NCBI RefSeq assembly: GCF_015291705.1
Contig: NZ_CP030050.1
Coordinates: 1,736,001-1,800,000, forward strand
Direction: 5' to 3'
DNA from: Bradyrhizobium arachidis
GTDB taxonomy: Bacteria; Pseudomonadota; Alphaproteobacteria; Rhizobiales; Xanthobacteraceae
DNA: 64,000 bases
In this document: positions 8,389 through 17,279 of the stretch, in pieces
Layout: each line of letters starts with the position of its first letter
Position numbering within the stretch: position 1 is the stretch's first letter
Position numbers and translations under genes: made by a program
The notes under the pieces: generated by a model
Told to the model about the DNA's origin: nothing
Seen by the model: only the letters and a program-made list of their open reading frames with translations
Database searches by the model: none

Positions 8389-9836
8389 TAGAGCTTCTCC
8401 CCCTGTTTTGGGGTGGACTCTTTGATGAGATAGCCGGTCACCGATCGTTTCTTGTCGAGCCATTTCGGCGCGGCGTCGTGCACCTGCTGTGCACCGACCG
8501 CGCGGATGCCGTCGGCCCATCCCCGAATATCGTCGACGGATAGTCCCGTTGTCAGGCCGCGGCCATACCAGCGGGCTAGCATTTCCTGATTGTCCTGGAC
8601 ATAGGTCACCTGCGCGATCAGCCGCGTCTTGACCCTCTCGAGATCTTCGGTGCTCGGGGAGTTACCCGCAATGTCGGCTATTACCTCGTCGATGGCGCGC
8701 TCGATCTGGCTGAGTTTGACGCCGGGTTTTGGTAGGGCAAAAATCGCGAATAGCGAGGGATCGAGCGCGGCAGAGTGGTAGCTCGCTCCGGCAGTGACGG
8801 CGAGCTGCTTTTCGACCACCAGCGAGCGATAGAGGTATGAGTTGACGCCGCCGCCCATCAACTGCTCGAGCACGTCGAGCACTGGACCCTCGCCCGCGGC
8901 CGCGGTGCGAGCCGATGGTACAAGATAATAGCGGTGCAGGGCTGGCTGCTCGACGCGGGCATCGGCCAACGTCACTGTGCGCGGCGCTGCCGGCGTCGGC
9001 TCTTGCGGCCGCAGGCGTTCCAGGGGAATTGATGCTTGCGTGGGGATGCCGCCAAATGTCTCCGTCACCATCGAGCGGATTTCCTTGGGGGCGACGTCGC
9101 CAGCGACAATCAGGATCGCGTTGTTCGGTGCATAGAAGCGCTTGTAGAAGGTAAGCGCATCCTCTCGGGTAAGATTTTCGATTTCATGGCGCCACCCGAT
9201 AATGGAGCGACCGTAGGGGTGGTTGAGGTAAAGCGCCGCCATCATCTGCTCGGCGAGACGTTCACGTGGATTGTTGGCGACCCTCATATTGAATTCCTCC
9301 AGTACGACGTCGCGCTCACAAAGCACGTCCTCATCTTTGAGAATGAGACCGGTCATGCGATCGGCTTCAAATTCCATCATCTTGCCGAGGTGCTCGCGCG
9401 GCACGTGCTGGAAATAGCTGGTGTAGTCAAGCCCGGTGAAGGCGTTCTGATTGCCGCCGGCGCGCAGGACGGCCGTGGAGAAGGCATCAGCCGGATGTTT
9501 GGAGGTGCCCTTGAACATCAGGTGTTCGAGGAAATGCGCAAGCCCCGATTTGCCAGGCGGCTCGTCGGCGGAGCCGACCTTATACCAGATCATCTGAGTC
9601 ACAACGGGTGTGCGATGATCTGGGATCACGAGCACCTGGAGGCCGTTCTGAAGCGTGAAGCTAGCGGGTCGATCCGATCTGACCCTGTCGGCAAGGACGC
9701 TCTCCTCTTCAGGTAGATATAAGTCAGTGCTGTCATCCATCCTGTGCTCGACCGCCGGCGCGGTGGGCGTCGTCGAGCCGGAAGTATTAGCGGCGGTACC
9801 TCCTGCCTCGGCGGTGACCGAAATCAGATTCTTCAT
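8388..9836 (-). CDS. M16-family zinc metallopeptidase, catalytic subunit
   Basis: A 482-residue M16 peptidase with an intact inverted zinc motif HFLEH (residues 101-105) followed by LMFKG, and the distal glutamate in CERDVVLEEFNMR. It hydrolyses peptides in a clamshell chamber formed with the adjacent non-catalytic subunit. The start is the ATG at 9836, with AAAGG seven bases upstream. Odd point: the first 40 residues (MKNLISVTAEAGG, then Ser/Thr/Pro/Ala-rich) contain no hydrophobic signal peptide, although the partner has a Tat-type one. Either it rides out with its partner, the true start is different, or it is delivered another way. Confidence 0.85.
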   Translation of the reverse strand: MKNLISVTAEAGGTAANTSGSTTPTAPAVEHRMDDSTDLYLPEEESVLADRVRSDRPASFTLQNGLQVLVIPDHRTPVVTQMIWYKVGSADEPPGKSGLAHFLEHLMFKGTSKHPADAFSTAVLRAGGNQNAFTGLDYTSYFQHVPREHLGKMMEFEADRMTGLILKDEDVLCERDVVLEEFNMRVANNPRERLAEQMMAALYLNHPYGRSIIGWRHEIENLTREDALTFYKRFYAPNNAILIVAGDVAPKEIRSMVTETFGGIPTQASIPLERLRPQEPTPAAPRTVTLADARVEQPALHRYYLVPSARTAAAGEGPVLDVLEQLMGGGVNSYLYRSLVVEKQLAVTAGASYHSAALDPSLFAIFALPKPGVKLSQIERAIDEVIADIAGNSPSTEDLERVKTRLIAQVTYVQDNQEMLARWYGRGLTTGLSVDDIRGWADGIRAVGAQQVHDAAPKWLDKKRSVTGYLIKESTPKQGEKL

Positions 9837-10180
9837 GGTAGCGCCTTTCATTCCATGCTGATCCACGTTCACGGCAGACAAATCCGACAAAGCGCGGAGC
9901 CGCTCGTTGTCTGCCAAACAGCAGAGCAAAGACCGGACCAGTTGCTGGAGTGGTGTACTCACGGCCGCGCGCACGCCAAGTGGATACAAAACGGAACTGG
10001 CACCTACCATCCTGGCAAAAGGTGAACCGTCGACATGTCGTCAACACGACATTTACAGACAACGCGTCAGGGATAACCTGGCGTCAACTGGCACAATGGA
10101 AAACTTGCAGAAGAGCTGGATTGAGCTGGCGGTATGACGTCCGAGCAATTGTCCGTAGGCTCGCGGTTACAGATCTCGCT
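9837..10180. other. Intergenic region with an inverted repeat
   Basis: This is the upstream region of the M16 operon. TGT-N10-ACA at 10036-10051 (TGTCGT CAAC ACGACA) resembles a NifA upstream activator site. I could not find a matching sigma-54 -24/-12 element between it and the gene, so no regulatory call is made. Confidence 0.3.
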
Positions 10181-10891
10181 CTACACGATGAGTGGCTTGG
10201 CAATATTTCTCATGGTAGCGAGGCGGGAGTCTGCCAGCAGCTCCTTGGAGTACACTGCGCCGAAGTAGTCCAGGACGAAGGTGCCAGAATAGCATAGGTT
10301 ATCCGCCGCGCGGATTAGGTTGTCGAGAATTGTGCCGACTTGGCCAATGCGGTCGCGATAGCGCGAGCGGATAACATTGACGGCGTTCATCGAGTGGACC
10401 GCCTCGTCAGCAATTACCTGCCGCAGCCAATGATGGAACGTGATGTTCCCAAGGGCGTCATAAAACGGCTTTTCTGCTGCATAGGCGCGGCAAGTGCACA
10501 TTTCATCAAATGCGATCATAACCATCACGGAAAACTCGTCCTTCAGGTGTTCAACGATCGGCCCAAAATCATGAGATCGAGCCTCCAATCTCTCCCGAAG
10601 AGTCCTCTCGGATCCATTGGCGACAAGTTCAATGACCCGGATGAATCCGTCGGTGTGGCGCTCTTCGTCAATCGCCCAGGCGTTAAAGAATGCAGCAGCT
10701 TCATCGGAAGCGATAAGATTTCTCGCGACTAATTCTTGTTTCAAGTACCGGGCGTCATATTCAGTGTACAGATCAGGCCACAATTTGTCCCAACGTGCGC
10801 GGACAGCCGGCGGCTCGGCGGCGAACATCGCTGGCGTAAGAGTATTGAATAACTCTTTTGGACTCCAGTTCCGTCGAAACGGCGTGATCAT
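10181..10891 (-). CDS. Acyl-ACP desaturase-like / ferritin-like diiron protein
   Basis: A 236-residue protein of ferritin-like four-helix type. Metal-ligand patterns are visible: DEERH (about residue 76), FDEMC (about 129) and IADEAVH (about 165), matching the ExxH pairs that bind two irons in acyl-ACP desaturases and related oxidases. These enzymes use O2 and reductant to insert a double bond or oxidise a substrate. The start at 10891 is supported by AGGGG seven bases upstream; a longer upstream frame is ignored. It is shorter than plant stearoyl-ACP desaturases. It faces the same way as the M16 pair, about 345 bp away. The substrate is unknown. Confidence 0.6.
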   Translation of the reverse strand: MITPFRRNWSPKELFNTLTPAMFAAEPPAVRARWDKLWPDLYTEYDARYLKQELVARNLIASDEAAAFFNAWAIDEERHTDGFIRVIELVANGSERTLRERLEARSHDFGPIVEHLKDEFSVMVMIAFDEMCTCRAYAAEKPFYDALGNITFHHWLRQVIADEAVHSMNAVNVIRSRYRDRIGQVGTILDNLIRAADNLCYSGTFVLDYFGAVYSKELLADSRLATMRNIAKPLIV

Positions 10892-12079
10892 CCAAGTGCC
10901 CCTAAACCCGTAGGATGCGAGCGCGCCGGCGCACAATTGCTGTCGTCCGTACGCTCGCAGAGCATATGCTACAAACAAGAGCCCGTCGCCTCCTTGTTTT
11001 GGTAGGCTGATGGCCAGAGGTCTTTCGGCCGGCTGAAGCGTCCCCTTGAATGGCGCATTAGCCTTTTGTGATCCACGCGGCCGCAAAACCAGGGACACTT
11101 GTCATTGCTAGTTCCGGGTCCAAAACGGCCTCACTTGACCTCGCGAGGGCGCTCTGGCGGGCCGCCATGCTGACAGCCACGATAGTTTCACCAGATCGAC
11201 GGTGCCGCATATTGAGGGGTAGGACTGCGGCACGTTTTGAAGCACAATTTGCGGCACACGTGGCATCCGATGGGAGGCCCGGCATCAATCGGGTGTGGAC
11301 CAATGGTGGTAGTCTGCGTCCAACTGGATCCCGAACGTTAGTCTCGTTCCCATAGCCCTTTAATTTTCGGGATTGCGGCGATACTACTTCCCATGAGGAT
11401 CGATGAGTATCTCTGGCCTTCTTCGATTCTGCTAAATTCTCAGTGAAATCCCTGTGCACTCCGGCCGCGCAAGCGCACCGCTAATCAAGTAAACGGAGCT
11501 ACAAGAGACTCGGAAAGTTATGCGATAAGCTTACGCTACCTGGTAGATTGCCGAGGGTTGCGCGATTGAGAGGATCCGTCGCAAGCAGCATTTCGGTTGT
11601 CGACCGGCGAGGTAAACAGCTGCTCAATCTCGCTAGCTTTCGATGAGACGGAGGAAGTCACAGTTGCGTGCCGTTTGCTGTTTATGGAGGAAAAAGGATG
11701 GCGACAAAGCACCGGCTCTCTGTCTTTCAAATCACCAATAAACGGATTGCTCAAATTAGTTAGTGAGGAACCCAAAGACACGCCAGTTCACAGTTATCCT
11801 GATTGAGATTGCAAGCCGAAACGTGCCTCGCTCGCGCTAGCTGCTGCTAACTCCGATATCCAACCAATAAGCTGAGCCAACGGGTGCAGAAGCGCCCGGA
11901 TGGAGCACTGCCGAGCGGTTTTATGTGGATGTGATCCTTGTGGAAAACATTCTTTTTTCGGCCCCGTCATGCCGGCAAGGTTCTGCCAACCATTCACGGC
12001 TTCGACTCCGACCGCTAACGGATCGAAAACGGTTTTCGAGCAAGTTCTTGCCCGGGATAGCAGGGGAGGAGATCCACAC
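10892..12079. other. Intergenic region without supported genes
   Basis: About 1.2 kb of short overlapping frames on both strands. I see no family match. The upstream promoter of the diiron protein should be here but no sigma-54, nod or complete tts box is visible. A half tts-like stretch (AGCTTTCGATGAGACG) at about 11635 is too incomplete to call. Confidence 0.4.
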
Positions 12080-12265
12080 ATGAGCGGACCGGCCGTTATG
12101 GAAAACGTGCGCCGCTATCGCGCGATAGCTTCGTTGTGCCGTCAGTCAGCCACATTTCGGCCAATCCAACGGGACTCATTGCTAGCGCAAGCTGCAGAGT
12201 GGGAGGAGCGCGCGATCGCAGAGATCGAGAGATACTTCAGTTGTTCTGCTGCACGTCCTGCTTGA
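12080..12265 (+). CDS. Small conserved hypothetical protein
   Basis: A 61-residue protein starting MSGPAVMENVRRYRAIASLC with a strong ribosome site (AGGGGAGGAG eight bases before the ATG). The pattern CRQSATFRPIQRDSLL, then AEWEERAIAEIERYF, is a helical hairpin that I recognise as common among small unannotated Bradyrhizobium proteins. The function is unknown. The ribosome site and the family-like pattern make it likely to be real. Confidence 0.6.
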   Translation: MSGPAVMENVRRYRAIASLCRQSATFRPIQRDSLLAQAAEWEERAIAEIERYFSCSAARPA

Positions 12266-13504
12266 TTGCGCTCGACGATGAAAAGTATCCACCACCTGAC
12301 CAATAGGTCGGATCATGACAGGCAATGCTGGCCAAACGATCCAGTTTCCGATGTTGCGCCGCGCAAGGAAAGCGGAACCTGCGCTTATCAAGCTCAATTC
12401 CGCCATCCCGTGCGGATGCAGAAATCATTGATCAAGAATTATATGGCGAAGGGCATGAGATGCGAGGCTGACCTCCCTAAAGTCGATTTGGCCAATGACA
12501 TCGGTTATCTTCGTGTAGAGCCTGTGCGTTCTACATAAAGTCATATTCATCATCATGCGGATCGCTGGCGGGCTTTGCCGCACTCTCGGTACACCTGGCG
12601 TTGCCGCTCTTGTCTTCAGTTGCGGCAGGATACAAAGGCGGTTTGCCTGCTCGTTACCATTTGCATCCTTTGTTTTTCCATTTGTCCTCCTTCTTGGTGG
12701 GATCAAGCACCATCATCGAGTCACTTACCTCAACAAGCCAAACGCTGCTGCGCGGGCTTTCGCTTCCGGATTGAAAGAGTGAGAGAGGACGAGCTGTTCG
12801 TTGCCGTCGATCCGGAGCTGATGTTCAAGCAACATATGGCCCGCATTATCGACAAGCGGATGAGTAGCCCGAAAATCTTATTGAGGTGAGTCCATCTCAC
12901 CCAGGAAATTGCTCGCGCCGATCATTTTTGCGCTTGAACAGCTCACTCGGGCGACCTCCGGCTTCCGTTCTCAGGAGCCCGGCGCTCGTGTTCCCGAGCT
13001 GATAGGTGAAATATCGCGCTTTCACCGAACCAGACTTCGTGCCGAAGCAAAACGCAATTCCACTGTGCGTTTAGCCTTTCAGGACACCCGAGCTAGAGTA
13101 TCGCTGCGGGTTCGCAGCAATATGCTCGATGTGTCCGCCATAAAACCCTGCCAGATTGTTCCCGATTGAAGATCTTGATCTCAACCACTGGTGGCTCTCG
13201 ACCAGTGCGTATGGCGGGACTGCAGTCGAAAATGAATCAGAGGAGAAACTCGATGGCGCCGAATTCAGGAATGAGAGTATATCCGGCGAAATTTTGGCGA
13301 TGCGCGTAGTACCGGTCATTAGTCGCGTGCGTTCTCATTTCATCGGCCTCGGAAGCGCATTTGATATCGGATAAATTTCTGGTGCGCTGAAACATGAAGT
13401 CTCCCATTTGTATGGACGAGGTCGCCGGGGCTGCTCGCCGATTGAGTGTTCCGCGTTGATGGTAAGCCTAGCTGTCGGCATGCTGATAGCTAAGCATCAA
13501 GACG
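12266..13504. other. Intergenic / degenerate region
   Basis: About 1.2 kb with many short frames, none supported. The plus-strand piece around 12770-12880 (reading RVREDELFVAVDPELMF in one frame) looks like coding sequence without a start and is probably a remnant. Confidence 0.35.
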
Positions 13505-14124
13505 TTACCGTTCCGATCCGGTCCCGCATGGGCTCGTTCGAGATAGCGCCGCGAAGTGCGGGCCGTCCGCCTGTGGTGCTGGGTTGGCGCCGCCGGTCTC
13601 CGTCTTACCTTCAAGAGCGAGGGACAGTTTGAAGTTATTGCGCAGCATCGGGTTTGCGGGTTCCGCTGCGAGAGCTTGGCGGTAAAGTTCTTGGGCCTCC
13701 CGATGTCGGCCCTCGTGATCGAGAACAACTGCTTTGGCATTCAATGCGCGCAGGTCGCCAGGGGCTGCCAATAAGATCCCGTCGAGCACCTCAAGCGCAT
13801 CATTCGGGCATTTGCGTGCCAGCAAAGCCCGCGCAAGAGGAATCGCGGCATCAACATTATCCGGTCGTTGCTTCAGCGCATCGCGCAAAGCCTTCTCGTC
13901 AACATCCGGACCGAGGGCGAGAGCGATGCGCTCGCGCATAGCTGGATCGACTCCTTGGCCCCGACCAGCTCTGCCGCAGACGTCGGCTGCTCTGAAAGAT
14001 CCGACTTGCGCGAGTTAACGCAACCCGCAAGCAGCACAATGGCAAGCATGGGAAGAAAGGCCGAGCACGAATGGCGACGAATGTTACGCCAGCGCCGCAG
14101 AACGTTAATCTTACATGAATTCAT
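13505..14124 (-). pseudogene. TPR lipoprotein (y4yS position), frameshifted
   Basis: Last member of the nopC-nopA-rhcD-rhcV operon, starting 31 bp after rhcV with GAGG six bases before the ATG at 14124. The first part (MNSCKINVLRRW to KESIQL) has a lipoprotein signal with lipobox LAGC. The second part, in another frame from 13939 (RERIALALG onwards), holds about three TPR units with the pattern NVDAAIPLARALL, LRALNAKAVVLDHEGR, AEPANPMLRNNF. Removing two bases (AT) at about 13938 would join ESIQ-L-RERIALALG in one frame. TPR lipoproteins of this kind occur in Rhc T3SS (y4yS position) and Tad systems as assembly factors. Alternatively the downstream ATG is used as a separate start. Confidence 0.6.
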
Positions 14125-14155
14125 AAGCGACCTCACGACCCCAAACCTGTGCTCG

Positions 14156-16273
14156 TCAGCCGGCCGCAGGGAGGAGGTCACGATGCCTGCCTGTAGGAGT
14201 CTTGTCCTTGCCAGGCGCAAGTTTGACGGAGCCAATCGGCTGGACGGTGAAATCCGAGGCGAGATCCTGATAGGAGAGAACAGGTAGGTCTATTCCATTG
14301 CGGGTGAGAAAGCCGCGGACGAAGCGCCGGATATCCATCGATCCCAGGATAACTGGCTGGTTCTGACTACGTGCGATGCTCGAACGGATCTGGCGAAATT
14401 GTGAAAGCAGCATCTCGCTTTGCCGATCCTCCAAAACGAGATAGGGACCGACAGCTGTCTCGCGCACGGCACTACGCACGATATCCTCGGTCTCGCGCTC
14501 GACGATAAAAGCCGCCACAACACGATGGGCGTTGGCGTAGCGGTGACAGATCTGCCGCTTCAGAGCGGAGCGCACATATTCGGTGAGCAGGACGGCATTT
14601 TGTTCCCGTTCGCTCCATTCTGCAAGCGCCTCCAAAACCAAACGGGTGTTCCGGATCGGGATGCCCTCGTCCAGTAAGCGACGTAGGACATCCGCGATGC
14701 GAGGGATCGGTGTCGTGCGCAGCACCTCTTTGACCAGATCGGCATATTCCTGCTCCATCCGGCCAAGCAACTGACGCGTTTCCTGAATGCCCACCAGGCG
14801 CTGTGCATAGCGCGTCAACGTTGACTGGACGCGCAAGGCGATGATTTCGCTCGGACGGTGGTGCCCTATTCCGGCAGCGTTGAGAGCAGGCGCATGGACT
14901 TGTTTGATCCAGATCCGATTCGTGTCTGGGTCGTGCCAAAAGGGGATCCCGCTCAAATCAATGTTCGCCACGTCGTCATTAAGTAAGAGTTGTGTAGGGT
15001 CAATGGCGCCCTCTTCCACGGGCACTCCTTCGACATCCACCCGGAATTGCAATTGGGCCAGGTGCTTTGCGCTTTGGGCGGGAATGCGTGGAATTGTGAT
15101 GCCAAGATCAGCTGAAACCAGTGCCGAAACCCGGGCGACGCACTGCTCAAGTTCCCCTACGTCGGTTGCCTGCATCAGGCTCGGCGCTAGCAACAGCGTA
15201 ATTGGAAGTGCCTCCGCGGGCACGGCTTGCTTCTGACCCTGTGCGGAAGCGGGAGCCGAACCGGTGGGACCGGCGCCGGCTTTGGGAGCGGTCTTGCCCT
15301 CTTGCACGCCAACCTTGAGAAAGCTGGCGGCGGAGAAGAGCGCGGCTAGTATGACAAAGGGGGGCAAAGGGAAGCCAGGAACGAGCCCCATCACAAGCAA
15401 GACACAGGAGGCCAAGCGTAGCGCTTGTGTGCTGGCCGTAAGTTGGTTGACGATATCGGCGCCGAGATTGAGTTTGGAAGGACCGTTGACACGAGTAACA
15501 ATGGTTGCTGCCGTAATTGACAGCAGCAGAGCCGGAATCTGCGAAATGAGCGCATCACCGATCGTCAGGATGGTGTATTGATGCATCGCCTCCTCGAGGG
15601 ACATGCCCTTGGAGAGTGATCCGATCGTGATGCCACCCAGCATGTTGATGCAGATGACTATAAGTCCGGCTATGGCGTCGCCTTTCACGAATTTCATAGC
15701 GCCGTCCATCGCGCCGTGCAGTTGGCTTTCTCGCTCGAGCGCGCCGCGCCGGCTGCGGGCTTCGTGCTGATCGATATGGCCGTTGCGCAGCTCCGCGTCG
15801 ATTGCCATCTGCTTGCCCGGCAGCGCATCGAGCGTGAAGCGCGCCGATACCTCCGCCACCCGTTCGGCGCCCTTGGCGAGAACCATGAACTGCACCATGG
15901 TCACGATCAGGAATATGACAATGCCGACGGCGATGTTGCCGGATATGACGAAATCGCCGAACGTATGGATGATGCTGCCGGCATCACCCTCGGCTAGGAT
16001 CAGTCGCGTCGTTGCAACGGTAAGAGCGAGACGAAAGACGGTGGAGATCAGGATGACGCCCGGTAGGGACGAAAAGTCGAGCGGCGTGTTGAGATACAGG
16101 GCTACCATCAACAGCAATATGGCAAACCCTAGATTGAAGCCGACCAGCATATCGATCACGATGATCGGGATCGGCATGATCATCATTCCGATCGCCAGAA
16201 GAAGCATCAACGCGACCATCAAGTCCGGGTGAGCCGGCGCGCGCGTGATGAGATTTCGTAGAAGGTTGGCCAT
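14156..16273 (-). CDS. rhcV: T3SS export gate protein RhcV (SctV)
   Basis: A 705-residue inner-membrane export-gate protein of the FHIPEP family. SctV forms a nonameric ring whose cytosolic domains receive chaperone-substrate complexes and couple proton flow to export. The first ~320 residues hold about eight membrane segments, starting MANLLRNLITRAPAHPDL, with the FHIPEP-type stretch LIVICINMLGGITIG. A Pro/Ala/Gly-rich linker (about 345-375) leads to the cytosolic domain. The start ATG at 16273 has AAGG six bases upstream; the longer upstream frame overlaps the preceding gene. It is preceded by the SctX/SctY-like pair and followed by the TPR lipoprotein. Confidence 0.95.
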   Translation of the reverse strand: MANLLRNLITRAPAHPDLMVALMLLLAIGMMIMPIPIIVIDMLVGFNLGFAILLLMVALYLNTPLDFSSLPGVILISTVFRLALTVATTRLILAEGDAGSIIHTFGDFVISGNIAVGIVIFLIVTMVQFMVLAKGAERVAEVSARFTLDALPGKQMAIDAELRNGHIDQHEARSRRGALERESQLHGAMDGAMKFVKGDAIAGLIVICINMLGGITIGSLSKGMSLEEAMHQYTILTIGDALISQIPALLLSITAATIVTRVNGPSKLNLGADIVNQLTASTQALRLASCVLLVMGLVPGFPLPPFVILAALFSAASFLKVGVQEGKTAPKAGAGPTGSAPASAQGQKQAVPAEALPITLLLAPSLMQATDVGELEQCVARVSALVSADLGITIPRIPAQSAKHLAQLQFRVDVEGVPVEEGAIDPTQLLLNDDVANIDLSGIPFWHDPDTNRIWIKQVHAPALNAAGIGHHRPSEIIALRVQSTLTRYAQRLVGIQETRQLLGRMEQEYADLVKEVLRTTPIPRIADVLRRLLDEGIPIRNTRLVLEALAEWSEREQNAVLLTEYVRSALKRQICHRYANAHRVVAAFIVERETEDIVRSAVRETAVGPYLVLEDRQSEMLLSQFRQIRSSIARSQNQPVILGSMDIRRFVRGFLTRNGIDLPVLSYQDLASDFTVQPIGSVKLAPGKDKTPTGRHRDLLPAAG

Positions 16274-16281
16274 GAGAAGCC

Positions 16282-16704
16282 TTATTTTTGTTCGATTGAA
16301 GCTGTGCTGCCCCGCAACAAAACATAGCGTTTGAAGACGGCTTGCGCTTCGGTCATGCGGCCAGCGTGACGCAGCGCGTGGCTGCGCATCAGCATCAAGG
16401 GCAGACACGAAGACGGCTCGTCATCCAGTTTGTCAAGCTTGTCCAATACCGACAGTGCTTCGTCACCGCGACGCTCCGAGATGAGAGCGTAGGCCAGGAT
16501 GCGGAGCAAGCCGATGTCTTGGGACTGTTCGTGAGCGACCAGCCGCAACAGAGCCAGGCTCTTGTCGCTCTGTCCGCAGGCAAGGTAGACATAAGAAAGC
16601 ACGCAGAGCAAATCTCGCTCCGGCCCGGAGATCAGCTCGACAGCGCCGGCTTCGGAAACGCGCTGTGTAGATGTGAAGTGTTGCGCTTTATCTGGCCCGT
16701 CCAT
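16282..16704 (-). CDS. TPR protein, candidate SctY (YscY-like)
   Basis: A 140-residue all-helical TPR protein: repeats at LLCVLSYVYLACGQSDKSLA, LLRILAYALISERRGDEAL and LMLMRSHALRHAGRMTEAQA. It starts two bases after the stop of the preceding gene, with AAAGG six bases upstream, and ends 8 bp before rhcV. In Ysc systems the small TPR protein YscY binds YscX and the pair binds YscV. The size, fold and position directly before rhcV suggest the same role here. A pilin or needle chaperone of the PscG type is the alternative. Confidence 0.55.
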   Translation of the reverse strand: MDGPDKAQHFTSTQRVSEAGAVELISGPERDLLCVLSYVYLACGQSDKSLALLRLVAHEQSQDIGLLRILAYALISERRGDEALSVLDKLDKLDDEPSSCLPLMLMRSHALRHAGRMTEAQAVFKRYVLLRGSTASIEQK

Positions 16705-16706
16705 CG

Positions 16707-17246
16707 CTAGCCTTTGATCAAGCCGTTGTGACTCTGCCGGAGCAGGATTAATCGCTGCAGCTCCAGTTGTAGAAGCGCGGCCCCTTCACGTGACACCAAA
16801 TCCTCTCGCGCAGCTGATAGCGTGTCAGCCAAACGCTCCAGAAGAAGGCCGTGTTGCTCTGGACGCAGAACATGCGAGTGACGTAAGCGCGGCGTCACGA
16901 AGGAGAGCAGACCGTGCGCGAGATTGGGCTCATTAAGCCAAGCGAATTCCGAGCCTGGCTCGACCTGACCTGGCGGGGCGCGCGCCTCGTCGAGATTGAC
17001 GCGCGAAACTGCATCGATCGAACTGAGCTCGAGCGCGCTCTCGATCGTGGCGTCCACCAACGGATCCAGCACGTCGCTGTGACGAGAAATTGAGGTGTGG
17101 CTCTTGTTATCATTGCCACGCCTCCGATCAATCCCGATGGACTTACCTCGAGAACTAACCGGCGTGATGGCAGATGCATGATGATCGACGTTTGGCTCCT
17201 GAAAAGAGGTGAGAGGCTTGACGGGATTCGGGGGCAGCCTAGTCAT
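16707..17246 (-). CDS. Operon protein, candidate SctX (YscX-like)
   Basis: A 179-residue protein between rhcD and the TPR gene. The first ~95 residues are hydrophilic and probably disordered. The last ~75 (LLSFVTPRLRHSHVLRPEQ onward, then helical LQLELQRLILLRQSHNGLI) resemble the C-terminal helical domain of YscX: an F-[ST]-P segment, then a long helix pair. YscX is an early exported protein that, with YscY, docks on YscV. There is no signal peptide or membrane segment. The assignment rests on by-eye similarity plus gene order and needs a profile search. Its ribosome site is weak. Confidence 0.45.
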   Translation of the reverse strand: MTRLPPNPVKPLTSFQEPNVDHHASAITPVSSRGKSIGIDRRRGNDNKSHTSISRHSDVLDPLVDATIESALELSSIDAVSRVNLDEARAPPGQVEPGSEFAWLNEPNLAHGLLSFVTPRLRHSHVLRPEQHGLLLERLADTLSAAREDLVSREGAALLQLELQRLILLRQSHNGLIKG

Positions 17247-17279
17247 GGCACTTTGCTTTCTTACCTGCGGGCTAAACCG

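Noticed and set aside
8029-9716. Long plus-strand frames opposite the M16 peptidase genes (up to 226 codons)
   Set aside because: They are antisense shadows of high-GC genes with strong family motifs on the other strand.
10036-10051. TGT-N10-ACA resembling a NifA upstream activator sequence before the M16 operon
   Set aside because: No sigma-54 -24/-12 element (TGGCAC-N5-TTGC) could be found between it and the gene; the motif alone is common by chance.
11625-11650. AGCTTTCGATGAGACG as a tts box on the minus strand
   Set aside because: Three bases short in the core, and no gene follows at the expected distance.
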